64,000 nucleotides of DNA from Alloteropsis semialata (GCA_004135705.1 CM014272.1:46339457-46403456); one strand, 5' to 3'. Shown: positions 43,701 to 51,909, counted from the first letter of the stretch. Translations and numbers: made by a program. Notes: generated from the sequence alone by a model not told the origin.

Positions 43701-45567
43701 GCTGTACACAAGAGGTCTTGGTACCATGATAGCAAAGCAAATCACGCAAAATAGATTGTATTCAACTGGTAGCACAGGTTACAATATATATGGACCTCCT
43801 AAGGTGCAGTCCCAGTATGGATATAGGTTCTATTTGGTTGGGGGGGGTGGGGGGTTGGACGGGTAACAATACACCGTGCTATACATGAGAGGGAAGAGAT
43901 ATTCGCTAACAATTTAGCACTTTCCTTATTCTATCTGCAAAGACCACATAAAGCAAACTCATCTCAATAAATTTAAAGTATAAGCAGCATAATGCTGAAG
44001 CAAATGGAGTTCAAAGAGAAAACTTGAGGTTTGAATGTTTGCTCGGCCAAATGAGAATAATACTGGTAACTCTGAGCAAAGTATACAGTCGAAATATACT
44101 TTGGAACATTGATATCCTGTGCTTCAAAATTGAGTTTAAAGAGCAATCTTGAGATTTGAATGTTACTCGACCAAATAAGAATAATACTGGAAACTCTGAG
44201 CAAAGTACTGTAGAAATATACTTAGGGAAATTGATATCCTGTGCTTCAAAATTGAGTTGAATACTGACCAGTGAAGGCATAGAGAAATAGAATAGAAGTT
44301 ACTGAACCTTTCTCTGTCTTCTTTATGGATCCACTTACACCTAATATATCACCGATATCAATAAATGCCTTCAGCTGCTCAAATTGGTCTTCTGTGAGGC
44401 TGTCTTTCTCGCAGTAAATCTATCAAAAGCCAAAAGAAAGAATTCCTTAGAAACACACAGTCAGTGCCATAGAAGTTATCAAATTTCTCTAGCTACAAAT
44501 AACAATAAATTCAATTAAAACTGCAGAACAAGATCTATGTCATTTACATAGTGGCTGAATCGATCGAGAAAAAAAAAACATAGTAGCCAAATGAAGATTG
44601 TGTCATTACCTCAAAGCTCTGGCGCCTAGCTCAGCTGCTATGTACAAATGACTTACAAGTGCAACACAATCAAGTAGCATATGCAGTTATGCACTTGATA
44701 TCAAATTCTAAGATGAAATGGGTTACATCCATGGTTGTCAAAATCTCGATTCTATTGTGCGGTTTTACAACATCACGATCTTATTTTGATTTTACGATTC
44801 CATGAATTTTTAGTTATCATCCTACGATTTACAACCCTACCATTGGAGTTCCAAGCCGATTCAGGATCACGATTCTAACAAGCTTGGTTACATTAGCAAA
44901 GTATAGGTCACATTATACTATAACGGGTGTTGACTGCAAACATTAAGCTGACAAAAATTATTTTGGCGGACAAAATAAGGCAAGTCAGTTGCAAGAACCT
45001 ACCTGAATAATCCCAGTATCATCTCTTACAGTCATGAAAACAAGCTTTCCAAATGCCCTTCGGGCAATAATCCGGCCGGCAACCGAGACCGCTGCCTCCT
45101 CACAGACTTCACCATTCTCAAGATGGGTGTACTCTTCCTGAAGCTCCTTAGTCGTGTGAGTCCTATCCCACTTGTACGCATATGGCTCATAACCCTTTCC
45201 TCTTAGCTCTTCAACCTGGCAAGCACACAAACCAACGGTCCCAACCATATCAGTAGCAGCAACGAACAAGAATTGGGGTTAAGAGAACACACGCAGCTAA
45301 CAATGCAGAACTAAAAACGCACAAGTCAAACCTGACCTTTTTGAGGCGGATGGCGCGGATCGAGTCACGGTCGGAGGTTGAGGTGGAAGCACTACGGCGA
45401 CGACGGTCCTGAGGCGATGGCGGCAGTGGCGGCTTCTGGTTCGTAGTGGTGGCAGCCCCGGAGCAACAGCGGAGGCGGAGGCGGAGTGGCCTCGCCGCGG
45501 TGGCGGCGCGGGAGGCTGCGAAGCCGAGGAGATTGGAGGAGGCCCTCCACGCCCGCAGCGCCTCCAT
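22691..45567 (-). CDS. OVA5: Organellar lysine-tRNA ligase (class II lysyl-tRNA synthetase), 3' end not seen
   Basis: The enzyme joins lysine to tRNA-Lys using ATP. Eleven exons on the minus strand give about 466 residues in one frame with GT/AG borders: 45337-45567, 45003-45215, 44308-44419, 42377-42485, 42157-42214, 29171-29239, 27763-27870, 26951-27043, 26692-26786 (more exactly 26682-26786), 26209-26415, 22691-22785. The Arg-rich N-terminus fits an organelle transit peptide. Then follow the OB-fold tRNA-binding domain (GRIIARRAFGKLVFMTVRDD), motif 1 (FIEVETPVL) and motif 2 (GRIFRNEGISTRHNPEF). Motif 3 (the GMGLGIDR region) and the stop are not found, so the gene either continues left of the window or is truncated. 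Introns carry LINE, Reina, copia and MITE insertions. Confidence 0.9.
23018..23185. repeat. Short direct repeats at the 5' side of the LINE
   Basis: GAGGTGTGCATATTCAT followed by AAACATTTAAAC occurs at about 23020 and again at about 23150, and ATATTCTGGATAA occurs three times between. This may be a duplicated target or a slippage product beside the LINE insertion. Confidence 0.5.
23170..26075 (+). mobile_element. RTE-type LINE (non-LTR retrotransposon) in a lysine-tRNA ligase intron
   Basis: The plus-strand translations in several frames give endonuclease remnants (VRRQGDRIILVKLVIGDM, 23540-23740) and a charged linker (24000-24330). Reverse transcriptase follows with GPNGIPIEVWRGLED, the NYRGIKLMSHTMNLWERV helix, FGFMPGRST and an altered FTDNVVLVDESR (24330-25210). 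A C-terminal region follows (YGAECWPTKRRQVQQ, 25600-25680). The 3' tail ends TTGATGTTGTTGTTG, the TTG-type tail of plant RTE elements. Frames break at 24220, 24740, 24990 and 25380. The element lies antisense to the host gene. Confidence 0.85.
26209..26415 (-). CDS. OVA5: Lysine-tRNA ligase exon 10
   Basis: 69 codons, from GTDISLERPWRRETMHSL to SSVGHVLNE, phase 0. It carries a Ser-rich stretch (GSSESTSLQACSSVG) typical of the variable insert in plant organellar enzymes. Confidence 0.93.
26682..26786 (-). CDS. OVA5: Lysine-tRNA ligase exon 9
   Basis: 35 codons, MYEAYSDYESMMNMAEEIV then TRCAMATHGKLMVDYQ. Borders CTAG/ATGTAT and CAG/GTAATC. Confidence 0.93.
26951..27043 (-). CDS. OVA5: Lysine-tRNA ligase exon 8 (class II motif 2)
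   Basis: 31 codons, VGGLERVYEIGRIFRNEG then ISTRHNPEFTTIE. FRNEG...H-N-P-E-F is motif 2, which contacts ATP and the acceptor end. The acceptor is GTGCAG/GTTGGAGG, so the in-frame upstream ATG at 27067 belongs to the intron. Confidence 0.95.
27763..27870 (-). CDS. OVA5: Lysine-tRNA ligase exon 7
   Basis: 36 codons, GAAGGAEARPFITYHNSL then QRDLYLRIATELHLKRML. It is the lysine-tRNA ligase signature between motifs 1 and 2. Borders CAG/GGAGCA and CTG/GTGAGG. Confidence 0.95.
28861..29064. mobile_element. Stowaway-type MITE in intron 6
   Basis: The right end reads AGGATGGAGGGAG/TA, the inverse of the Stowaway terminus CTCCCTCC, and the left end is a degenerate TGTCCCTGTC form. The internal ends ACAAGGCATTTTGGTTTGTC and GACACACCAAAATGCCTT type sequences are inverted. 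TA target duplication on the right. Confidence 0.7.
29171..29239 (-). CDS. OVA5: Lysine-tRNA ligase exon 6 (class II motif 1)
   Basis: 23 codons, VISEIRKTMESFGFIEVETP then VLQ, phase 0 at both ends. The FxEVETP segment is class II motif 1 at the dimer interface. Confidence 0.93.
29380..29480. other. Possible DNA-transposon terminus, partner near 41990-42010
   Basis: TGTGGTTCCTGCTTGG and ACAGCTTAAATTTAA resemble, in inverted orientation, TTTGGATCTGCTT and GCAGCTTAAAATTAA at about 41970-42005. If real, these are the two ends of a DNA element that carried the later Reina insertion. The outermost bases do not match well. Confidence 0.3.
29494..31020. other. GC-rich block in intron 5 with GCCTAGGCG-type repeats
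   Basis: This part of intron 5 has long low-complexity frames on both strands but no protein I recognise. At 30038-30080 and 30890-31005 it holds repeats built on GCCTAGGCGACGCC and AAGGCG. 30080-30250 is AT-rich. It may be a non-autonomous element with captured CpG-rich host sequence. Confidence 0.4.
31021..32270. other. AT-rich intronic stretch with a 34-bp tandem duplication and degenerate MITE
   Basis: 31250-31317 contains two copies of a 34-bp unit beginning AGAGACTATTTACATAAC. Segments at 31043-31135 and 31544-31640 are diverged copies of each other (GCGCGCGCCCAT start). About 31682-31835 has worn Stowaway-like ends (CACTTCGTCCCAAATT and AGAGAGAGTA). No gene is visible. Confidence 0.5.
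32271..32642 (+). repeat. 5' LTR of the intronic Reina-type element
   Basis: It runs TGTCATGTGGGG to GACGCCATAACA. TTGGTATCAC directly after it (32645) is a worn tRNA-Met primer site. Confidence 0.9.
32703..33177 (+). pseudogene. Gag N-terminal half of intronic Reina-type element
   Basis: The same gag core as in the 18121-21392 element is present (RPSRFQKMNFPKYNA, FINRCESYFHQQ, WMASYNLEDIA). No ATG start is left in frame. TAG at 33042-33044 replaces the Gln codon before LWFMQ, a frameshift follows near 33080 (SPWRRFIKLLNMRFSPPLRS is in another frame), and the copia element cuts it at 33177. Confidence 0.85.
33178..33533 (-). repeat. 3' LTR of the copia element
   Basis: It runs TGTTGGAAAAAATGG to TTATCTAACA, with inverted ends TGTT/AACA. 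A purine tract (AGGGGAAGAAT on the minus strand) lies just inside. Confidence 0.95.
33543..34898 (-). pseudogene. Copia RT and RNase H, one stop
   Basis: RT shows DVKSAFLNGELAEEVFVQQP, the catalytic YVDDLIVTG and LGVEVEQRKD. RNase H shows VALSTCEAEYIAAA and ends IKQEKCN near 33543. A TAG at 33930-33932 stands in place of Trp after CPIT, separating RT from RNase H. Otherwise this frame is intact. Confidence 0.92.
34899..36500 (-). pseudogene. Copia integrase, one stop and a frameshifting duplication
   Basis: The zinc-binding region (RWHERFGHQSFDAL, then CDSC) is followed by the DDE core: HGDLCGPI, CTDRGGEF and YSPQQNGVVERRN. A 38-bp direct duplication (36303-36340 and 36341-36378) repeats the ELCDSCLAG-coding stretch and shifts the frame. 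TGA at 34899-34901 ends this frame where Arg is expected before LVAKGY. Integrase would insert the DNA copy into the genome. Confidence 0.92.
36376..37044 (-). pseudogene. Copia protease region
   Basis: It contains WYLDTGASNHMTG, the aspartic protease active site, then VKFGDNSTVHIQGRG and YYIPKLRSNIVSLG. A frame change near 36505 separates it from the integrase zinc-binding domain. It follows gag after a stop at 37045. Confidence 0.88.
37045..37944 (-). CDS. Copia gag
   Basis: Start chosen at MAEQQRGRDGRGRG, an Arg-rich N-terminus. It has FPVLTRSNYAEWEVVVKVML, then LRREYEALEFRDGEAVEDF and MSIETCLEMEKLTIEDVTGR, the standard copia gag domain. The C-terminus begins a zinc knuckle (CLNCGKAGH) that is cut by TAG (37045-37047) in place of Trp. 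The original polyprotein would continue into protease. Confidence 0.88.
   Translation of the reverse strand: MAEQQRGRDGRGRGRGRRQSTGRRGESISPRRGATYVVKKTVRDVGSAQFPVLTRSNYAEWEVVVKVMLKARGLWNAVVIGTEDEEDDQIAMEAILKAVPAECHVALGSKDTAKDAWDALKVMRLGNERARKAKAQHLRREYEALEFRDGEAVEDFALRLTCIVTQMGALGEPITEEAAVRKFLCTTPERFDQLVMSIETCLEMEKLTIEDVTGRLKAAEERFASRAAKATTTASTSTKVLLTQEEWEARSKKMAAGAGFSAPPQGGGSGGGKQKGKMKKKGGKAAPKDICLNCGKAGH
37972..37984 (-). promoter_or_regulatory. Copia primer-binding site, initiator tRNA-Met
   Basis: On the minus strand TGGTATCAGAGCC, a perfect match to the standard site, follows the LTR end by two bases. Confidence 0.95.
37987..38342 (-). repeat. 5' LTR of the copia element
   Basis: Identical to 33178-33533 over its length except the last CA pair, which reads AA here. 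Confidence 0.95.
38343..38891 (+). pseudogene. Gag C-terminal half of intronic Reina-type element
   Basis: It continues the gag cut at 33177: VDFQNCFQAMLSRAGRLTEA, VEVHNPQTLLVAMSLARKLE and a zinc-knuckle-like CYNCNDKCSHGHNMVC. The protease begins in another frame shortly after. Confidence 0.85.
38892..40211 (+). pseudogene. Protease and RT of intronic Reina-type element
   Basis: Protease has LLDSGSTHNFIAEDS in the frame 38596-39645. The RT domain in 39498-40211 shows LVKKPDGSSRFCVDY, KLDLRSGYHQVRM and VFFDDILIFS. In RT the usual MPFGL motif has become MLFEL. A short duplication (TGCATTGGCACGGCATC at about 39234 and 39271) disrupts the region between. TGA at 40209-40211 ends RT. At least two frame changes. 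Confidence 0.88.
40248..40823 (+). pseudogene. RNase H joined to a deleted integrase
   Basis: RNase H is complete (MECDASTIGFGVVLLQ, YKRELIGLVHA, VADALS). About 20 codons later the frame jumps to MTTTFHPQADGQAEAANKV, the last part of the integrase core containing the catalytic Glu. The zinc-binding domain and first two Asp of the DDE triad are missing, a deletion of several hundred base pairs compared with the family. TAA at 40821-40823 follows DRPR. Confidence 0.88.
40824..41518 (+). pseudogene. Integrase C-terminus with chromodomain, stop-containing
   Basis: It encodes LPWAEHTYNTAFQTSLRDTP, the GPY/F-like region (HVHDVFHTGLLKSFH) and a C-terminal chromodomain (VLIQWHGESP, TWEDVESFVQRYPQF). 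Chromodomains guide integration to marked chromatin. TGA at about 41428 interrupts the chromodomain. Confidence 0.85.
41519..41888 (+). repeat. 3' LTR of the intronic Reina-type element
   Basis: Starts TGTCATGTGGGG after a purine tract (GAGGGGGGGAGAGA) and ends GACGCCATAACA. It aligns throughout with 32271-32642. Confidence 0.9.
42157..42214 (-). CDS. OVA5: Lysine-tRNA ligase exon 5
   Basis: 58 bp encoding RYVDMIANPEVADVFRTRAK with the split Arg shared with exon 4. It is followed by the unusually long intron 5 (29240-42156). Confidence 0.92.
42377..42485 (-). CDS. OVA5: Lysine-tRNA ligase exon 4
   Basis: Two bases plus 35 codons plus two bases. It encodes ELSVYMKNFEILTKSLLPLP then DKYHGLTDVDKRYRQ, the link from OB fold to catalytic domain. 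Borders GTAG/GGGAAC and CAAAG/GTTGGC. Confidence 0.92.
42680..43812. repeat. Duplicated intronic segment flanking repeat-rich DNA (intron 3)
   Basis: AGCAAAGCAAATCACGCAAA and the following 70 bp occur at about 42700-42775 and again at 43730-43810, with a shorter extra copy at 42658. Between them lie two palindromic low-complexity blocks: one based on CTATAGCG (about 42800-43475) and one based on GCCTAGGCG (43501-43640). No coding potential. Confidence 0.55.
43501..43640. repeat. AAGGCG/GCCTAGGCG-type repeat block
   Basis: TTTTTAAGGCGTCCCCAAGG starts the block, CGTCGCCTAGGCG and CGCCTAGGCGAC recur inside, and CGCTTTAAAAACCATG ends it. Related motifs stand at 30038-30080 and 30890-31005. Confidence 0.6.
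44008..44265. repeat. 122-bp tandem duplication in intron 2-3 region
   Basis: A unit containing TTGATATCCTGTGCTTCAAA ends at about 44138 and again at 44260, offset 122 bp with some substitutions. It is intronic, between exons 3 and 4. Confidence 0.7.
44308..44419 (-). CDS. OVA5: Lysine-tRNA ligase exon 3
   Basis: 37 codons plus one base, from IYCEKDSLTEDQFEQL to VSGSIKKTEK. It completes the OB-fold barrel (IDIGDILGVSG). Borders TAG/ATTTAC and AAAG/GTTCAG. Confidence 0.9.
45003..45215 (-). CDS. OVA5: Lysine-tRNA ligase exon 2 (OB fold)
   Basis: 71 codons, phase 0 at both ends, borders CAG/GTTGAA and CAG/GTAGG. It encodes YEPYAYKWDRTHTTKEL and the anticodon-binding OB fold up to DDTGIIQ. Confidence 0.93.
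45337..45567 (-). CDS. OVA5: Lysine-tRNA ligase exon 1 (transit peptide)
   Basis: 77 codons from MEALRAWRASSNLL. The 45621 ATG upstream is in frame, but MEAL starts a typical transit-like stretch rich in Arg, Ala and Ser with few acids. The donor is AAAAAG/GTCAGG. The last residues RAIRLKK join the V-E-E-L-R of exon 2. Confidence 0.88.
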
Positions 45568-46160
45568 TACTCCGGGCCGGAAGAAGGGAGAGAGGGCTGG
45601 TGGAGGGAGAGAGGGCGGCACCGGTGGCCCAATCGGCCCCGACGTCGCCGCCTCTGGTGTTGAGAAGGAGATAGAGGGCGTCGGCGGCCGGGCGCGAGGT
45701 GGTGAGATCGTCTGACGTCGGGGAAATCGCCGTTACCACGCAGTCACCCCATCCATGCCATCCACCGGCGATCCCACGGCACACAAAAAAAAAGATCGGT
45801 CTTCCAGGCCGCGCCGCGGCCCACGGTAGCCCATATGCAGCCCACGATGCACCCGCGACAGGATCGTCGGTCAGTCCTCTTCCGCCGCCGACCCGCCGTC
45901 TTCTTCCTTCGTCACCGCGGAACTTGGGCACCGTAGCACCGGGCACCAGCGTCCACGAGACCTCGGCTCCTCTCTCGGCTGCCAGATCGACACCGCGTCC
46001 CCTCCTCAGCTCCTCCTCAACGTCGCAGCTCTTCCTCAGATCCTCCTCGCCTACCACCAGTCGAGTAGTGGACTGCTGCCTGTTCGCCTACAACCGTGGT
46101 ATGCTCAAGTGCCATTCTGTGGTGAGGCCCATCCTACCTGTCTGCGCGCCCCTCAACCGC
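45568..46160 (-). promoter_or_regulatory. OVA5: GC-rich 5' flank of lysine-tRNA ligase
   Basis: The region upstream of the start codon is GC- and CpG-rich, typical of a grass housekeeping promoter and 5' UTR. No TATA box is evident near the start. Open frames on both strands here are low-complexity Pro/Ser/Arg stretches and are not taken as genes. Confidence 0.45.
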
Positions 46161-46162
46161 GG

Positions 46163-46315
46163 ATGAGGTGGAGCCCCAGGCGATGAGCTGTGACTTCAGA
46201 GCGCGGCCACAACTTGCTCCATGTAGAGGTCCATTACTCTGAAGAAACTGAATAGCCCTGCGCTCTGAAGAAACTGAATGGCCCTGCACTCTGAAGAAAC
46301 TGAGTGCCAACTGAA
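46163..46315. repeat. Minisatellite A, about 26-bp unit
   Basis: CTCTGAAGAAACTGAATGGC type units occur three times (about 46225-46310) after a GGTGGAGCC...GATGAGCT lead-in. The same lead-in and unit recur at 47818-48030. Confidence 0.65.
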
Positions 46316-47135
46316 TATAGATGTTGTTCAGCAATCAGACCACTTTGTTCTGTAAATTGTTGTTTACATTGTGTTCGGTAGATTGTGCAAGTGCCAAAAA
46401 TGTGTGCAAATTGTGTTCTGTACGAAGCACCAAAACCTTTATTGTGTTCAATCTCTCTGTATGGGAAGTATATATTGTGTTCAATCTCTCTGCTTCTGCT
46501 GCTTTTCAGTTAAGGCTGCTCTTGTCATAGTTATTGAAGTTCGTTTAAGCTCTTGAGGATATTTTTTTATCTATCTATTTCAGAGCTTAATACATTGTTT
46601 CTAGTTGGCTGGAAAATACCTGAAAACTTGATAACGATGCTATTGTTCCAAATGTGTTGCATTTTATGTATCTGCTGATATGTCTTTCTTATTCTCATAC
46701 AAAACTCTCTCCAATCACCATTCATGCTACATGATGGACTGGTGTTCATTTCCTGATGCCGTGATAGATAAGCATTCTGCAGTATTCTAGGCTTATTTAC
46801 TGATTTGTATCAAAGGTATTGGTCAGAGGAGTATCCTTAATTAACATATTTCTTGTAAGTAATCTGATGAATGATGAATTTGGCCTTTTTTTATGAGAAA
46901 GGATCTGCAATTTCAAACAAGGGTGGATCATTCATCATTCTTCGTGTAAGTAGCTGCGGGCGATTTTGTGGAAAAGTGACACGATTTTAGAACTTTCTCT
47001 TCTTCTAGTTAGAATGGCCACAAAAATAATGAAGGCCGGGCTGATGCTCATGGCCCTGAAAAAATGGAAGAGAAGGCTCCAGTTCAAAATCGGACTGAGG
47101 AACCTCCAATGAGGCCTGGACAGTGGTATCATTTG
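46316..47135. other. No gene seen
   Basis: AT-rich sequence with only short frames. It includes TTGTGCAAGTGCCAAAAATG at 46383, which recurs with one change at about 48050. Confidence 0.5.
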
Positions 47136-47470
47136 TCGTCGGGTCAGGTCATTTTGGGTTTTCGGGTTAAAATATTCGGCATGTGCCTGGCCCAAGCCAA
47201 CCATCGGGTCGGATTTTTTGGCCCGTGCCCGACCCATGGCATAGTCAGGTCGGGTCGGGTTTGGGTCAACTTGGTGTTTTCATGTGTAATTTTTGGGTTG
47301 GGTCGGGTTTTTTCGGGTTTTGGGTCAAAAAATTTGGCCCCATGCCCGGCCCGAGCCAACCATCGGGTTGGATTCTTTGGCTCGTGCCCGACCCGTCACA
47401 TGATCGGGTCGGGCTGGGTCAGGTATTTTTCGAGCGGGTTGAGTCGGGTTTGTTGCGTCGGGTGACGTAA
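47136..47470. repeat. GGGTCGGGT-type degenerate repeat, two units
   Basis: Two diverged copies of about 165-170 bp, each holding GCCCGTGCCCGACCC or close relatives, plus many GGGTCGGG and CGGGTT words. This is a known style of dispersed plant repeat with no coding function. Confidence 0.6.
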
Positions 47471-47817
47471 TAAAAATGAGCGTGTTCGCTGTAGCACAAG
47501 GACCTCTCTGGACCGCGGGTTGATTCTTACAAAATAAGAGGGCTTTTTTGCAAAATTACTCACGTGCATGGCGTTCCCTTGGCGGTCCGATCGCGATCGG
47601 ACGATGCGACTTTTTGGGGTGACATAGACGCGCCGGTCAGGCGCAAGGCTGTGCCCATTTCATTGGTTGGATGTTCAAGATATGTTAAAGATGTTGTTAA
47701 ATAGTTTTTGGAGTAATCTCAGGAAAGGAATCTTGGTTGCAGCGATTGGGAGACTAGGTTATGGACCAGACATGGACCAAAATTTTTGACCTGCTGACAC
47801 TCCGCTCAACTATAGAC

Positions 47818-48035
47818 GAGGTGGAGCCGGTGCATGAGCTCTAGTTGCAGAGCGCCTCCAACTTCCGTTTTGTGTCAGACAAGTTGCATTTTGAAGATAC
47901 TGAATGTTCACTGAAGAAACTATGAAGAAACTGAATGGCAATGTTCAGTGAAGAAAAGAAACTGAATGGCAATGTTCAGTGAAGAAAAGAAACTGAATAG
48001 CAATGTTCAATGAAGAAACTGAATGGCAGCCAAAA
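47818..48035. repeat. Minisatellite B, about 31-bp unit
   Basis: AATGGCAATGTTCAGTGAAG plus AAAAGAAACTG is repeated about three times (47935-48030). It shares the GAAGAAACTGAATGGC core and lead-in with 46163-46315. Confidence 0.7.
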
Positions 48036-50857
48036 CACCTTGTTCCGTAATTGTGCAAGTGCCAACAATGTGTGCAAATTGTGATTGTAGCAGCAAAAAC
48101 AATGTAAATAGAATAAAATGCACAGAAGGGGTTTTGCAACTTCAGATGCTGCACAAAATGATTGGTGTCCGCTCCAGTACCAAGTGATATGCTGCACAAA
48201 ATGATTGGTTTCTGCTATCCAGGACCATGTGATATGATATACTGAAACTTTACACACATGAACCACAAAACCAAAAGCTATTCTCCAAAACCAAACTCCA
48301 TTGCTAGAATTCAACATTAATATCATCTGTAGCTAGTCCAAAACATCCAAGCCTCATCAATAGTATTGAACTCCATGCCAACTTGAGGTAATAAACTCGG
48401 AAGCACACCCACTCTACATGAACAAAAAAATGATTTGGTGCTCACTTGATCGAATAAAATCTATCTGATCTCATGGCGAAAAAAGTAACATCCATGGCTT
48501 TACACACCAATTTTCTTCCATATCATATGCATATTTTGCTTTGTTGCAGGGAAGTTAGTTTTTTCTTCAATCAATTCCTACACAGGAAGACAATCAAATT
48601 CATGTTCACTGAAACCCGATGAGCAGAATGCTAATTGAGTAAAATAACTAGTACCGTTCTCACTGAAACTTTCTTTTCTCAAGAGAAACACAAAGAGTGG
48701 AAAGCATCTCACGGTGAATTTGCTTGCAGTGTGACGGCTGCAACCTGCAAGAATTGATAGTGTCTGGATTTTCACATGGTGGCCATGCGCCCCAATCTTG
48801 GAATAGAAAGTACTATTTCTCAACTATATGGCAATGCAACCTGTACCTCATCAATGGTGAACGAGCAGATCAGCAGACGATCGCCGGCGCCGATGGCTCG
48901 CCTTCGCGTCAAAACGTGAGCTATGCCGCCAAAAACTAAAGCCTTCGCGCTAAAATAGCAGGCAACCGCGGTGCCCTTGTTGGGCCAAGGCCCAGCACGT
49001 GGAGAGGCCGAGTGCTTGGGAGCTGGTGCTCGTCGGGTGGCTGTGGATTGCGTAGATCGTGTGACTGCGTGATAACGTTGATTTCGTCGACGTCAGGCGC
49101 TCCCCTGCCGCAAATCCTCTCCACTCTCTCATTGCTCGCTCGCTGTGGGAGGATTTAAGATCTCCGAGGACGAAGTGGCCATTATCTCATGGCTGATGCC
49201 TAAGGCTTCGTAGAACAATATCGTTGTCCTCGTGCAGTATTGGTTCAGGGGCACTGCGGCCGTGCTTTTGGGGTCCGTGCCCATCGGCGGGTATAGGGTA
49301 TAGCAGCAAGAGTTTCTCCACCGGGAATTTGGTTCTCGCCTTGGTTCCTTTTCTAATATGAATGACATTCTCTTTGTTCTTACTTCAATTGTTAGATTCA
49401 ATTCCAATCAGTGCCCAAATTTACCCTTTTTCTTTTCTTTCCTTAATTTTTCTTGGGCTAGAAATTTCTTTCAGCTACTGCTGCTTGTTGTGGATTCATG
49501 CTAGTTAAAAAGCTTGTGCAGTTGTGCTTCACCGGACCATCCTGCCGTCGCTCACCGCCCAAACTGCAGGCTCTCACTGTCGCACCGTCTCCTGTAGTGC
49601 GCTAGTGTAACGGCTTGCAAACTGACCGAGCTTGCTTGCGAGCTGATCCGAGCTGAGCCGAGCTGGTGTTCCTGCTCGTTTAGTTAACGAGCCAAACGAG
49701 CTAGCTCGTTTAGATAATATAACGAGCTACACCAAGCCGAGCCGTCTCCTTATCCACCTACTCAAGGCATTGGCCATAAAAAACTAAGTGAAATGAATAA
49801 TGATTTTTTGCCGCCTAAAAATCTATACTAGTTTCCGAAATATAAAGTCCCACTTGGTTCTAAATTGTGATTTTGCGTTTCTTGACATTACGGTTACGGT
49901 TTCTTTAAAATGGGTCAAGTTGCTATTTAGCCAACCCCACCCCAGCCCCTGCTTCGTAATAAGAATTTTTTGGAATTTTCACTATGAGGTAAATCAGAGC
50001 TAGTTCTGAAGGAAGATATTGGTAAATTCTCCTCTTCCAATTTGGCAACTCTCAAGTTAAGGAATGGTTCCGAAGAACAAAGCATACTTCCATCCAATTT
50101 GTCCAATTGCATCTTGATGAGGCTCGTTCCGCCTTTTTCCCTCTAGCAAAGGCATCATAATTAACCCATTATTCAGCTGAATTTATCGTTGTATAGTGTA
50201 CAGATGTAGCCAATGTGTTCAAATCGGCACCGGATCAAGATTTCCCGCACATTCTAGCCTCCGGATCCAGGTTCAGAGTCGTGGTACCACACAACACCGC
50301 ACATGGCGCAGGGTCAGCATTGGAACGTGGCGCCGCGGGCCACTCGGCGATCGCTCTCGCCCCCAGGAAACGGTGGTTTCCGCGGTGCCCTGTTGCGAAA
50401 CGAGACGACACCCTCGTGAGCGCTGAGCCCATGACAACCAGGCCCGCGTGGTCCGGATTCCGTATAGCAGCGGTGCGGACGAATCGGTCGGCGCTCGGCA
50501 GCGCCGCAGCATCGATTCGACATGACAGGTCGCGCCGAGCGCACGGTTTGTCCACGACCGGGTCGGCCGCGCCATGTGTGACGGGTTTGGATTCTACGTG
50601 GGGTGTCGCTGGTGAGCAAGGGCTAGCACGAGCCACGAAGAGGAGGGTCTCGGTGTCCGGGGTCCAACAGCCAATAGGGACACTTGTGGCAGCTGGTGGC
50701 TCCGGCTATCTCGTCCAGAACAAGTGAATAGTGGCGCTGCCTTGCCTTGGTGGTTCTCTTTCTCTCTTTTTCTTAGCAAGCGATGTGCTACCTGTCTACC
50801 CACCATGCCATCTTGACATCTTGTGCAGCATTCTGAACCTCTGATCCTTCTAACATG
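48036..50857. other. No convincing gene; several low-complexity blocks
   Basis: 48860-49330 and 50215-50730 are GC-rich with open frames on both strands but no domain I recognise. 49640-49745 carries GAGCTAGCTCGTTTA-type palindromic words. The rest is AT-rich with short frames. Confidence 0.5.
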
Positions 50858-50999
50858 GGCCTTGTTTAGTTGGTGCGAATTCGATCGAATTGACTGTAGC
50901 AGATTCTCTTAGAAATTGAAAAAAGTAGAGAGAGGACACGTAGTTCAATGCGTTGCTTTTGGTCGAATTGGTGCTCTTTCGAGCGAACTAAACAAGGCC
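50858..50999. mobile_element. Small Tourist-like MITE (142 bp)
   Basis: Perfect 14-bp inverted ends GGCCTTGTTTAGTT / AACTAAACAAGGCC with a 3-bp direct flank ATG on both sides. Confidence 0.8.
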
Positions 51000-51002
51000 A
51001 TG

Positions 51003-51709
51003 GCTTTGGAGAATTGGAATAAGGCCCTGTTTGTCCTTATAAAATTGAGCATCTCGCTAGCTAGAAACCTGACACTATTGATTGCTACCTCCCTTGATTA
51101 TTGGTGATGTAAATAAATGATGCATTGACGGTCAAGTTCTGTTAGATGGCCGGAGAGGATAGCACAAATAATGCACTATAGAAACACTAGCTGGGCCTCA
51201 GCAATTATTATGATCCAGATTTAGATATGGGATGAATGATTTGTCAAGATTCCTTCGGTCTGCTGAATTGCTGATTGAACCTAACTAAAGAAACGTGCAA
51301 TCACATTTGGGGCTCATGTGATTTTTTGTCCGTATTTAAATTTTGGAAAATTAAGATTACAGTGAATGTAATATAATACGATGAGGTACACAACTCTTGT
51401 TTTCAAGGATATCGTGGTACCTCTTGCTTGTGGAACCACCAGCAGGACCATAACCAAATGACTTTTAAGTACATATGCTTAGAAACGAGGAATAAACCAA
51501 ATTAGAATCCAAAAAGATGAACATCGATGCATCTAGTGGGAATTAAAGTAGCAATGCTAACCTTTTGTTTGGTTCATGTCCACACATTTTATCTTCATGT
51601 AACCACTTTTATAATGTTTATATGTAAAGCGCAGAAAATAAGGTAATTATAATTACTTGCCCCCCATTTTGTTGGCTGAGCTCAAGTTTTTGTTTTGGTT
51701 CTACAGCTT
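51003..51709. other. No gene seen
   Basis: AT-rich sequence without frames of note. Confidence 0.5.
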
Positions 51710-51909
51710 GTTTGTTTCCCACCTAGATCATATAATCTAGCTTATGGATCAAGGATATTATGGTAAAAAATCACCATGGACCACCAAATAAGCTGAAATA
51801 ATCTATCCATGTGCAGTTTATTTGAGATTATTTAGTGGTCCATGATGGTCTTTTACCATTGTGCCCTTGACTCATAAGCTAGATTATATAATCTAGATGA
51901 GAAACAAAC
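51710..51909. mobile_element. Fold-back MITE (200 bp)
   Basis: The two halves are inverted almost throughout. Ends GTTTGTTTCCCACCTAGATC and GATGAGAAACAAAC-type, with CTAGATTATATAATCTAG in the right arm. The transcript would form one long hairpin. Confidence 0.75.

Noticed and set aside
45699..46166. 155-codon frame divergent from lysine-tRNA ligase
   Set aside because: Low-complexity translation in a GC-rich promoter region; no homology recognised.
49129..49407. 92-codon minus-strand frame possibly an exon
   Set aside because: No recognisable domain and no convincing splice sites.
50215..50727. 170-codon plus-strand frame
   Set aside because: GC-rich, frames open on both strands, no motif; insufficient evidence for a gene.
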